Shown here: positions 50,859 to 58,530 of the stretch, piece after piece | Layout: each line of letters starts with the position of its first letter | Position numbering within the stretch: position 1 is the stretch's first letter | Assembly: GCF_000935125.1 (NCBI RefSeq) | Contig: NZ_JRKI01000034.1 | Span: 310,001 to 374,000, forward strand | Direction: 5' to 3' | Source of the DNA: Streptomyces natalensis ATCC 27448 | GTDB lineage: Bacteria; Actinomycetota; Actinomycetes; Streptomycetales; Streptomycetaceae | DNA: 64,000 nt | Program-made: the position numbers and the translations under genes | Notes under the pieces: generated by a model | Seen by the model: the letters and a program-made list of their open reading frames with translations, nothing else | What the model was told of the DNA's origin: nothing | The model's database searches: none

Positions 50859-51620
50859 TCACGAGGATGCGCCGGCCGAGGCGCGCCACCCCAGCAGCCC
50901 CATGAGCTCCCGCAGCCCCGCGATCCGCGCAGCACCCGGCGGAAGGGGCGGCGCAACACCGTCGACGGCGCGGTCCGGCCGCCACAGATGCACGGCCCGC
51001 ATCCCCGCGGCCAGCGGACCCACCACGTCAGGCACCCAGACATCACCGACGAACAGGGCCTCGTCCGGCCGCAGACCGCAGCCGTCCAGCACCATCCGGT
51101 AGGGCAGGGGGTGCGGCTTGCGCGCCCCCGCCCGGGCGGAGCTGACCGCCACGTCGAGCAGCCCGCCCAGGCCCACCCGCTCCACGGAACGGTCCAGGTC
51201 CCAGAACCAGTTGGAGCAGACGGCGACTCGCAGCCCCCGCTCGCGCAGCGCTGCGAGTACCTCCAACGCATCGTCGAAGAGCGCCAGATGGACGGCCTTC
51301 ATCGCCTGGTCCAGCTCGGCGACCAGATCATCCAGCCGGTCCTCCGGCACGCCGCAGGCGTGTGCCCGGCGCCGGAGTCGGCCCCGTTCCCAGGCCGTGT
51401 ACGCGGCCTCGCTGACGGAGTGCTCGGTGTGCTCCTCGCCGTCGCGCGGCCCGGCCGACCACTGGTCCCCCCACCGCGCGCCCTGTTCCGCGAGCCCCCG
51501 GCGGGCGAAGATCGCGCCGTGGCTGGGCGGCCACGGCGGAATCATGCGCACCAGCGTGCCGTAGTAGTCGAAGATCACGCCCCGGATACCGGCTCGCTCG
51601 GACACCCCCTCGCCGGTCAC
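50859..51620 (-). CDS. HAD-superfamily hydrolase
   Basis: A 253-residue protein. V-I-F-D-Y-Y-G-T-L holds the nucleophile Asp; the second Asp of the usual D-x-D-x-T is Tyr, as in dehalogenase-like HADs. V-C-S-N-W is motif II, R-K-P-H-P motif III, and L-F-V-G-D-V-W-V-P-D motif IV. It could be a sugar-phosphate phosphatase in the pathway, by context next to an amidinotransferase as in streptomycin-type chemistry. The GTG at 51620 lies one base after the amidinotransferase stop; a GTG at 51605 is possible. Confidence 0.8.
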   Translation of the reverse strand: MTGEGVSERAGIRGVIFDYYGTLVRMIPPWPPSHGAIFARRGLAEQGARWGDQWSAGPRDGEEHTEHSVSEAAYTAWERGRLRRRAHACGVPEDRLDDLVAELDQAMKAVHLALFDDALEVLAALRERGLRVAVCSNWFWDLDRSVERVGLGGLLDVAVSSARAGARKPHPLPYRMVLDGCGLRPDEALFVGDVWVPDVVGPLAAGMRAVHLWRPDRAVDGVAPPLPPGAARIAGLRELMGLLGWRASAGASS

Positions 51621-51621
51621 C

Positions 51622-52788
51622 TCAGAATCGGCCGTACCTGCGCGGGAAGTAGTCCTGCATCGTGCCTTCCCGTTCGATGTCGACGGTTGCGCAGTGCAGG
51701 CCGCCGCCGAACGGGCCCACCGCACGGAACGGAACCGGCACGATCTCGAATCCGTAGCCGGAGAGCTGATCGGCGAGCGGCAGCTCGTTCTCCTCCACAC
51801 ACAGCGTGTTCTCGTCGAGATTGAGCATGTTCGCCGCCAGCCACGGGCTACAGAAGGAGAGCTTCGGCGAATGCTGCCAACTGGCCGGCTGGACCGCTTC
51901 GACGATCTCCCAGTCGTTGAGCTTGAAGAACTCCATCAGCTCGGCGTCGGCGAGCCGTTCACCGCAGTGCAGCACCAGGCCCGGACGCAGCGGCACCCAG
52001 GTGGAGTCGATGTGCAGCGGATGCGTGTTGGTGGAGGTCACCGCGTGCACCCGGTGGTCGGGGAAGTGACGCCTGAGCCACTGGTAGCCGCTGCGGTTGG
52101 TGACGAACGAGAGCTGGACGAACAGGTCCTTGCCGAAACGCGCCACATCGGCCGCGTCGAACAGCGGCTCTGCCTCGGTGAGCACCAGGTCGTAGTCGCG
52201 CACCCGCGCGAGCTGCTCCTCGGTCGTCAGCTTGTTGAACACGTCCCAGAAGCCGGCGTTGTAGGAGGCGTCGGTGAGCCGCGGTTTGGGCGCCGCCTCC
52301 CAGCGCATGCTTGGATCGCCGTCGAAGAGCCGCTGGAGCACCGGTCGGTAGCAGAGGTGCTCGAACCAGCGGCTGCGGTACGACATCGTCGCTTCCAGCA
52401 CCTCGTTGCCGACCGTCAGCAGCAGATCCCGGGGTGGCATGCAGCCGAACATCGAGTCGTGCGTCCACTCGGGCGTGGCGACCTGCTGGGTGAAGTCGAC
52501 CGGTGTCGGCCGGTCCACCCGGATGCCGCGACGCTCCAGCAGCGCCGCGAAGTTGTCGAGCTGCTCCTCGGCCTCGGCCACCATGTCGGGAGGCATCGGC
52601 CCGTACGTGCCCAGGGGAAAGCCGTCGTCGGGATAGTCGCGGCTCACCGCGGGCTCGGGCGCCTGCACCACGGTGCCCTCGGCCCTGCCGACGACGACGT
52701 GCCGCAGCGGATCCCAGCCGTTCCACGAGTTGACCCGTACCGGACGCGCGGACTCCTCCGCGGCCGTCGCTGACTGCTTGGTCGTCAC
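51622..52788 (-). CDS. amidinotransferase (glycine/inosamine amidinotransferase family)
   Basis: A 388-residue enzyme of the AGAT/StrB fold: N-S-W-N-G-W-D-P-L-R-H-V-V-V-G at residues 20-34, the His in S-T-N-T-H-P-L-H-I-D-S, and the catalytic Cys in G-G-G-L-H-C-A-T near the C-terminus. The family moves an amidino group from arginine to an amine, making a guanidine, through a Cys-amidine intermediate. The acceptor could be an amino sugar, cyclitol or amino acid. GGGAGG lies 4 bases before the GTG start. It heads the operon; an IS lies directly upstream of its ribosome site. Confidence 0.9.
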   Translation of the reverse strand: MTTKQSATAAEESARPVRVNSWNGWDPLRHVVVGRAEGTVVQAPEPAVSRDYPDDGFPLGTYGPMPPDMVAEAEEQLDNFAALLERRGIRVDRPTPVDFTQQVATPEWTHDSMFGCMPPRDLLLTVGNEVLEATMSYRSRWFEHLCYRPVLQRLFDGDPSMRWEAAPKPRLTDASYNAGFWDVFNKLTTEEQLARVRDYDLVLTEAEPLFDAADVARFGKDLFVQLSFVTNRSGYQWLRRHFPDHRVHAVTSTNTHPLHIDSTWVPLRPGLVLHCGERLADAELMEFFKLNDWEIVEAVQPASWQHSPKLSFCSPWLAANMLNLDENTLCVEENELPLADQLSGYGFEIVPVPFRAVGPFGGGLHCATVDIEREGTMQDYFPRRYGRF

Positions 52789-52991
52789 CGAACCTCCCGG
52801 AGGGTGCCCCAGGCTTCAGCCTGGGGTGGGGCTACCTCCCGCTTGCGGGGGAGAATCCGGCTTCCCGCGGAGCGGGGCAGGGAAAGCCGAATCGCCGCCG
52901 GGCGATTCGGCGTCCGCCATCCCCGCTGGTGAGGGACACTGCAAAGATCAATAAGGATCAACTGTCAGTCCTCCCGGGTAGGTTCGGGTAC

Positions 52992-54170
52992 ATGACGACA
53001 CAAGCGACGACGGAGAGCGCCGGGCACGCCCGGTACACGTTCCGTGTGCGCTTGTCGGTGACGGCTCGGCGTGCACTCGAAGCGGAGTGGGACCGGTGCC
53101 GCTGGGTGTGGAATGAGTGCGTTGCGAAGTCCAGGCAGGTCCACCAGGCCGTGAAGGAGACCGGCGAGAAGTTGACCTGTGGCCCGGCTCAGCTCGACAA
53201 GATGCTGACCGAAGCGCGCAAGGTGACGCCGTGGCTGTGTGAGGGAAGCTCGGTTCCCCAGCAGCAGCTTATACGCGACTTCGGCACGTCTCGGTCCAAA
53301 GCGCTCAAGGACATCAAGGACCGGCTGCCGATGCGGCAGCGGGCCGGGATGCCCAGGTGGAAGAAGAAGCACGACGCGGCGCCGACCCTGAACTACACCC
53401 GGCGCGGATTCCGGTTGAAGGACGGGCGCCTGCACCTGGCGGGCGGGATCGTCGTACGCCCGGTGTGGTCGCGTGAGCTGCCCGAGCCGCCGTCCAGCGT
53501 GCGCGTGTACCGCGACGGTGTGGGGCATTGGTGGGCGAGCTTTGTTGTCCCCGCGCAGACCGAGAGCCTTCCGGCCACCGGCCGCGTGATCGGCATCGAC
53601 TGGGGCGTCAAGGAGACCGCGACCACCACGTCCGACGAGCACGACCTTCCCCACGCCGAGTACGGGACGAAGGCTGCGGCGAAGCTGACGCGGTACGACC
53701 GCATGATGGCCCGACGTAAGCCGAAGAAGGGGCAGGCCGCCTCGAAGGGCTACCGCGAGGCGAAGAAGCTGCGGGCCGAACTGCACAAGAAGATCGCCCG
53801 CCAGCGCCAGGACACGGGCCGCAAATGGGCGAAGAAAGTCGTGACCGACCACGACGCCCTGGCGGTAGAGGACTTCCGGCCGAAGTTCCTCGCGAAGTCG
53901 AACATGGCGCGCAAGGCCGCGGACGCGGCGATCAGTGCCACGAAGAGGGCCCTGATCGAGATGGGTCGCAAGCACGGCCGTGCCGTGCACCTGGTACACC
54001 CCGCGCACACCACCATGGACTGTGCGCAGTGCGGAGCGAGAACCAAGCACGCACTACCTCTTTCCGAGAGAACGTATGCCTGCACCGCGTGCGGAGCTGT
54101 CTCGCCCAGAGACAAGAACTCCGCCCGCGTGATGCTGGTCCGGGCTGGTCTCGTACCCGGCTGGTGCTGA
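52992..54170 (+). CDS. tnpB: TnpB RNA-guided nuclease-like protein
   Basis: A 392-residue TnpB. The RuvC-like catalytic acids are Asp203 (G-I-D-W-G-V-K-E), Glu293 (L-A-V-E-D-F-R-P) and Asp374 (S-P-R-D-K-N-S-A-R), with the zinc ribbon C-x2-C ... C-x2-C (M-D-C-A-Q-C-G, Y-A-C-T-A-C-G) between the last two. TnpB is an RNA-guided DNA nuclease that helps keep the IS in the genome. All residues are intact, so it may be active. The ATG at 52992 is preceded by ATCAATAAGGATCAAC; an earlier in-frame start at 52929 is less likely. Confidence 0.92.
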   Translation: MTTQATTESAGHARYTFRVRLSVTARRALEAEWDRCRWVWNECVAKSRQVHQAVKETGEKLTCGPAQLDKMLTEARKVTPWLCEGSSVPQQQLIRDFGTSRSKALKDIKDRLPMRQRAGMPRWKKKHDAAPTLNYTRRGFRLKDGRLHLAGGIVVRPVWSRELPEPPSSVRVYRDGVGHWWASFVVPAQTESLPATGRVIGIDWGVKETATTTSDEHDLPHAEYGTKAAAKLTRYDRMMARRKPKKGQAASKGYREAKKLRAELHKKIARQRQDTGRKWAKKVVTDHDALAVEDFRPKFLAKSNMARKAADAAISATKRALIEMGRKHGRAVHLVHPAHTTMDCAQCGARTKHALPLSERTYACTACGAVSPRDKNSARVMLVRAGLVPGWC

Positions 54171-54250
54171 TCGTGTAAGACCTGCCGGTCCGCCGGACCG
54201 CAGGCGACGTGAGCTAGGAATCCCCCTCGTTTACGAGAGGGAGGAGTCAA
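54100..54250 (+). ncRNA. candidate omega-RNA (reRNA) at the IS right end
   Basis: In this IS family the guide RNA scaffold overlaps the 3' end of tnpB and runs to the right end. Here the region contains a stem CCTG-C-CGGTCC-GCC-GGACCG-CAGG (54181-54204) and the right-end hairpin with CTCG-TTTA-CGAG. The guide would be the about 20 bases just outside the element from 54251. Position and structure are inferred from the family. Confidence 0.5.
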
Positions 54251-54577
54251 GTACTCACCCTCCGATAGGGGGACGTGGGAGGCGCGGGTGCCACGCTGCG
54301 GCAGCGTGTCGTCACCGTCAAGAGTTCCTTGGTCGCGCGCCGCAGCCATTACGTCAAAGTTCGCGGAAGTCAGAGCGCCGACCGTGTGTGCCCGGGTGGG
54401 GAACGCTGCTGGCAGCGGTCCCGGCGATCCGGCCCGGACGGGTTACGGACCGGTGGCTTCAGGCCGAAATCCCGCTGCCCTCGCGCAGGGCCCGGGCCAT
54501 GCGGGGGTAGGGAGAGGTGATTGCCGCACCTCCCACGAGCCGGCCGTACACCGCCCGTACAGCAGAGGAGATGGCAC
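54251..54577. other. region between the IS right end and the radical SAM gene
   Basis: 327 bases with no supported gene. The frame of the radical SAM gene opens at 54521, but the strong AGAGGAG at 54564-54570 points to the GTG at 54578. The promoter of the radical SAM gene should lie here or inside the IS. Confidence 0.4.
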
Positions 54578-55675
54578 GTGAGCGCAGACCGCCTGGACCT
54601 GGTTTCCAAGCTGTACCAGCCCTCGGGCTGGCCCCGGGTCCTGGAGGCCGCCTCCGGCGGGCCCTCCCGGGCCCCACTGGTGGTCGATCTCGACCCCACG
54701 ACCTTCTGCGATCTGGCCTGCCCCGAGTGCATCAGCGGAAAGCTGCTCAACCAGGGCCGCTTCACCCCCGAACGGCTGGCGGCGCTGGCCGAGGAACTGA
54801 TCGCCCTGTCCGTGCGGGCCGTTGTCCTCATCGGCGGCGGCGAACCCCTGGCCCACCGCGGCACCCGCGGGGTGTTACGCATCCTCGGCGAGGCCGGCCT
54901 CGCCGTCGGCGTGGTCACCAACGGCACCATGATCCGGCAGAACCTGGAGGAACTGGCTCGGTACGCCTCCTGGGTACGGGTCTCCGTCGACGCCGGAACG
55001 CGCGAGACCTTCGGCCTCTTCCGGCCGGACCGCAAGGGCCGCAGCGTCTTCGACAAGGTCATCGAGAACATGCGGCTGCTCGCCGAGGCCAAGCGCGGCG
55101 TCCTCGGCTATTCCTTCCTGGTGATGTCCCGTCAGGAGCCCGACGGCCGCACCGTGACCAACCACCACGAGGTGCTGCGCGCCGCCGAGCTCGCCCATGA
55201 CATCGGCTGCGACTACTTCGAGACCAAAGCCATGTTCGATGACGACCACCACATCGTGCAGGTCCCTCAGGAGGTGCTCGCATCCGTCGACCGACAGCTG
55301 GCCGAGGCGGCGCGGCTGGAGAGCGAGACCTTCCAGCTCGTCAACTCCTCCACGCTGACCTCGCTGCGCGGCCATGCCGGACCCGTCCAGCCGAAGGCGT
55401 ACCACCGCTGCCAGGTCGCCGAACTGCGCACCCTCGTCACACCGTCCGGTGTCTACGTCTGCGCCTACCACCGGGGCAATCCGCTGGCGAAGATCGGCGA
55501 CGCGGTCACCGACGACCTTGCCACGATCTGGCAGGACTCCGATCGCGGCATGATCGACCCGAGCTGGGACTGCCGCTTCCACTGCGCGCGCCACCGCTCC
55601 AATCTGGAGCTGGACCGGATCGCCCGCGGCGAGGGCAGGCCCCCGCTCGCCGCGGACTACGACCCGTTCATCTGA
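54578..55675 (+). CDS. radical SAM/SPASM-type enzyme
   Basis: A 365-residue protein. The 4Fe-4S motif C-x3-C-x2-C is C-D-L-A-C-P-E-C (residues about 46-53), followed by L-I-G-G-G-E-P-L that binds SAM. The C-terminal part has further cysteines (Y-H-R-C, Y-V-C-A-Y-H, W-D-C-R-F-H-C) in a SPASM- or twitch-like pattern for an extra cluster. It performs radical chemistry on an unknown substrate, probably a sugar-type intermediate such as dehydrogenation, epimerisation or deoxygenation. AGAGGAG lies 7 bases before the GTG at 54578. Its last 19 bases overlap the convergent GHMP kinase gene. Confidence 0.88.
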   Translation: MSADRLDLVSKLYQPSGWPRVLEAASGGPSRAPLVVDLDPTTFCDLACPECISGKLLNQGRFTPERLAALAEELIALSVRAVVLIGGGEPLAHRGTRGVLRILGEAGLAVGVVTNGTMIRQNLEELARYASWVRVSVDAGTRETFGLFRPDRKGRSVFDKVIENMRLLAEAKRGVLGYSFLVMSRQEPDGRTVTNHHEVLRAAELAHDIGCDYFETKAMFDDDHHIVQVPQEVLASVDRQLAEAARLESETFQLVNSSTLTSLRGHAGPVQPKAYHRCQVAELRTLVTPSGVYVCAYHRGNPLAKIGDAVTDDLATIWQDSDRGMIDPSWDCRFHCARHRSNLELDRIARGEGRPPLAADYDPFI

Positions 55676-56679
55676 GGAGACACCTGCTGGTCCCGAGGCT
55701 GCGGCGCGCAGGGGGTGGCGACCTCCCGGCGGACGCCCGGCGCCGCACGGGCCGGGATGACCCGGGCCCCGGGGACCGCGCCGCGCAGCGCCCGCCGCAG
55801 CCGGTCCACCGTCTCCGGCTCCTCGGCCACCGGGCACACCCCGACCAGCGCCCCGCCTCCGCCGGCCCCGCTCAGCTTCAGCGGCAGGCCGGCGGAACGG
55901 AGCGCCACGGCCCGCACCTCCTCCAGCAGCGGCACCGACATCCGCTGGAGGTCGCGCATCGCCGCGTGCGCGCTGCTCATCGCCGCGCCCAGCGCCCGGT
56001 GGTCGTGCCCGCGCAGCGCCTCCCACACGGCCGCCGACGCCTCGTCCACCCGGGCCCGGTAGGCGGCCAGCGCCGGATCGCGGGCCGCGAGCTGCGCCCG
56101 TACGGCGCGGATGTGGCCGCCGGTGTCCTTGCGGACGCCGGAGTCCACGACGATCACGGCCCAGTCCCCGGGGAACTCCAGCCGGTCCCGTACGGCCGGA
56201 AGCCCGCGCGTCCGGCCGTCCAACAGCAGCGCGCCGCCCTCGACGACGGCCAGCTGGTCCATGCCGCCGCCGTTGAACACCGCGAACTCGAACTCGTACG
56301 CCCACTGGGCCAGGGTGGTGCGGTCCGGCGCCTGGCCGGCGGGGGCGCAGGCGTCGGCGAACGCCCGGAACAGCGCCACGATGAACGCCGTGGACGACGA
56401 CAGGCCGCTCGCGGCGGGCGCGTCACTGCGTACGGTCACGGCCGGCGGTCGCGGCGCCAGGCCGGGCAGCCGCTCGCGCAGGAACGCCCATACTTCCTCC
56501 CGCCAGCCGCCGCCCGGGCTCTGAGCGGCCGGTGCCCGCGGCCCCGGAGGCCCGATCTCCACCGTGGTCATCAGGTCCAGGGCCAGGCTCACCGACCGGC
56601 CGCCCAGCCAGTCCAGGTCCTCACCGGAAAGGCAGGCCCGGCAGGGCACCGCCGCTCGCACCCTCTCCATGCCGTTCAC
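55657..56679 (-). CDS. GHMP-family sugar kinase
   Basis: A 340-residue protein of the galactokinase/heptose-kinase group: P-C-R-A-C-L-S-G-E-D-L-D-W-L-G-G (substrate motif), A-P-A-A-S-G-L-S-S-S-T-A-F (ATP motif 2, about residue 90), F-N-G-G-G-M-D-Q, and L-S-G-A-G-G-G-G-A-L-V-G (motif 3). It would make a sugar-1-phosphate or sugar-7-phosphate. The GTG at 56679 overlaps the Nudix stop codon (GTGA), showing co-translation; an ATG at 56670 is the alternative. Part of the epimerase-Nudix-kinase unit. Confidence 0.88.
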   Translation of the reverse strand: MNGMERVRAAVPCRACLSGEDLDWLGGRSVSLALDLMTTVEIGPPGPRAPAAQSPGGGWREEVWAFLRERLPGLAPRPPAVTVRSDAPAASGLSSSTAFIVALFRAFADACAPAGQAPDRTTLAQWAYEFEFAVFNGGGMDQLAVVEGGALLLDGRTRGLPAVRDRLEFPGDWAVIVVDSGVRKDTGGHIRAVRAQLAARDPALAAYRARVDEASAAVWEALRGHDHRALGAAMSSAHAAMRDLQRMSVPLLEEVRAVALRSAGLPLKLSGAGGGGALVGVCPVAEEPETVDRLRRALRGAVPGARVIPARAAPGVRREVATPCAPQPRDQQVSPQMNGS

Positions 56680-57170
56680 CGGGCCTGGAACCGCCCTTCG
56701 TCACGGAACGCCTCGTACATCGACAGCGCCACCGCCGTGGGCGGATGCAGCGGCGACGGAGGATCCGTCAGCGCTCGGAACTCCACCTGGCGCACCTCGT
56801 CCGGGCCGGGGCGGAGTTCGCCCGACCAGCGCCGGGCCACGAAGCACAGCGCGAAGCAGTGGGTCATATCGCCGTTCGGATAGGTGAGTGTGTGCACCTG
56901 CGGATCGGACAGGGACCCGAAGGCGACCAGGTCTGCCCGCTCCACCCGCAGTCCGGTCTCCTCCGCCAGCTCCCGTACGGCAGCGTCGGCGAAGTCGCCA
57001 CCCTCCTCGCAGGCTCCGGCGGGCAGCTCCCACACCCCCGAATCGGCCCGCTGCTGGAACAGCCCCCGCCCGTCCGCGTCGAGCAGCAGGACCTGCGCGC
57101 CCGGGACGAGCAGCAGCCGGCTGCCCACCTTCTGACGCAACGACCAGATGTAGGACCCGATGTAGCCCAT
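56676..57170 (-). CDS. Nudix hydrolase
   Basis: A 164-residue protein. The Nudix box is G-A-C-E-E-G-G-D-F-A-D-A-A-V-R-E-L-A-E-E-T-G-L at residues about 53-75 with the metal-binding R-E-L-A-E-E intact; the earlier Glu of the classical box is replaced. N-terminal M-G-Y-I-G-S-Y-I-W-S-L-R-Q resembles Nudix proteins encoded beside ADP-ribose or NDP-sugar enzymes. It may hydrolyse an NDP-sugar. It follows the epimerase gene after 59 bases; the ATG at 57170 has AGGAAGG upstream. Confidence 0.85.
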   Translation of the reverse strand: MGYIGSYIWSLRQKVGSRLLLVPGAQVLLLDADGRGLFQQRADSGVWELPAGACEEGGDFADAAVRELAEETGLRVERADLVAFGSLSDPQVHTLTYPNGDMTHCFALCFVARRWSGELRPGPDEVRQVEFRALTDPPSPLHPPTAVALSMYEAFRDEGRFQAR

Positions 57171-57229
57171 GTACGAGCCGCCTTCCTGGGCTCCGGGGAC
57201 GACGACGCCGGACCCGTGACAGGAGGCTG

Positions 57230-58354
57230 TCACGCGTCTTCCTCGGCCAGCCAGCGCGGCACCGCCCGCGGCGTGGCGAGCAGCCAGCTCACGTACCGGC
57301 CGATGCCCTCGCGGACCCCGGTCCGCGCCCGCCAGCGCAGCAGCTCCCAGGAGCGCTCGACGCAGGCGTACCCCCCGAGCGGATCCCCCTCCGGCCGCGG
57401 GGTGGTCACCCGGCGGGCGCCCGGGAAGTGCGCCGCGACGAGGTCGGCCACCTCGCGCACCGATGTCGGGGTGCCCGTCCCCACGTTGACGGTCTGCTCG
57501 GCCATCTGCTCCTCCACCAGGGCGAGGGCCGTGGCCTCGGCGACATCGTCCACATGGACCAGGTCCCGGACCTGGACCCCGCCGCCGTTCAACCGCATCG
57601 GCCGGCCCAGCCGGGCCTGGAGGGTGAGCCACGGCACCATCCACGAGTGGCTGCCCGGCTTGGGGATCTGCGGATCACCGTAGACGGAGAAGTAGCGCAC
57701 CACCGCATACTCCGTACGGGACGAGGCGCCCAGCATCAGCCGGGTCTGATGCTCGGCCCACAGCTTGGAGTTCGCGTACACCGACAGCGGGAACAGGCAC
57801 TGGTCCTCCCGGAACCGCTGCGGCCCCTCGACGCCGGGCAGGCCGTCGCCGTACACCGCTGCCGACGACACCAGCACCAGCCGGCGGACCGGGTGCGCGG
57901 CGATCTGCTCCAGCAGCACTTGGGTGCCGCAGACATTCGCGCGGAAGGCGATGTCGGGGCGCCGGGTGCAGGCGGCCACGTCGGCGTAGGCGGCGGCGTG
58001 CACCACGAAGTCGGCGCCCCGGACCAGTTCGGCCACCGTGTCCCGGTCGCACACGTCACCGACCACCAGCCGCGCACCGGACCGGGCCGCCCCGAACAGC
58101 TCATGCGCCGGTTCCGGATAGGCGTCCATCCGGTCGAGCACGGTGACCGCGGCGCCCACCCTCTGGAGCAGCGCCGCCAGCCGGCTGCCCACCAGGCCGC
58201 CCCCGCCGGTCACCAGGACCCGCGCGTTGAGGAGCTTGCCCAGCCGCAACAGCACGGTCTCCCCGGTGCCCGCCCGTGTTCCGGTCTCTGTTCCTGTCCC
58301 TGTCCCTGTCCCTGTTCCTGTGCCTGTCCATGGTCCCTTTGACAACGCGGGCAT
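57230..58354 (-). CDS. NAD-dependent sugar epimerase/dehydratase (extended SDR)
   Basis: A 374-residue protein. After a 40-residue N-terminal extension with a Thr-Gly repeat, the Rossmann motif T-G-G-G-G-L-V-G-S starts the SDR domain; the active site is S-S-A-A-V-Y-G (Ser) and Y-A-N-S-K (Tyr-x3-Lys), and R-Y-F-S-V-Y-G-D-P follows. It is like UDP-glucose 4-epimerase and RmlB relatives acting on NDP-sugars. The ATG at 58354 has GAGGGGG 5 bases upstream, so the repeat is probably translated; a GTG at 58255 would skip it. First gene of the epimerase-Nudix-kinase unit. Confidence 0.85.
   Translation of the reverse strand: MPALSKGPWTGTGTGTGTGTGTETGTRAGTGETVLLRLGKLLNARVLVTGGGGLVGSRLAALLQRVGAAVTVLDRMDAYPEPAHELFGAARSGARLVVGDVCDRDTVAELVRGADFVVHAAAYADVAACTRRPDIAFRANVCGTQVLLEQIAAHPVRRLVLVSSAAVYGDGLPGVEGPQRFREDQCLFPLSVYANSKLWAEHQTRLMLGASSRTEYAVVRYFSVYGDPQIPKPGSHSWMVPWLTLQARLGRPMRLNGGGVQVRDLVHVDDVAEATALALVEEQMAEQTVNVGTGTPTSVREVADLVAAHFPGARRVTTPRPEGDPLGGYACVERSWELLRWRARTGVREGIGRYVSWLLATPRAVPRWLAEEDA
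58285..58326 (-). repeat. 6-bp tandem repeat x7 at the start of the epimerase gene
   Basis: Seven hexamers of the form TNCCTG/TCTCTG run without interruption. On the coding strand they give CAGGNA units read as Thr-Gly. Being a multiple of three, slippage keeps the frame. Confidence 0.9.
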
Positions 58355-58530
58355 GGTGCCCCCTCAGGCGTCTGATGCGGAGTCGGGATTGCCATGCCAG
58401 GATCCGTGGGGCCGTGCGCCACGGCCAGAACGCGTTTTCGGCGCTCTTGCGGCCCCTGGGTGCCGCCCGTACTGTCCGGATCCGGTCCCGGACGCGGGCG
58501 CGACGGGATACGGAGTCAGCTGGAGGGCGT

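Larger units (their letters stand above)
52800..54250 (+). mobile_element. TnpB-only insertion sequence (IS605/IS1341-type)
   Basis: The element has a tnpB gene flanked by hairpin-rich ends and no tnpA. On the left are stems at 52807-52826 (CCCCAGGC-TTCA-GCCTGGGG) and 52886-52911 (11-bp perfect stem, 4-base loop). On the right, a hairpin CCCTCGTTTACGAGAGGG-like at 54222-54242 is followed by GGAGTCAA (54243-54250), the usual right-end form of this family. The borders are estimates. It lies between the divergent amidinotransferase and radical SAM operons and probably split their shared promoter region. Confidence 0.75.
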
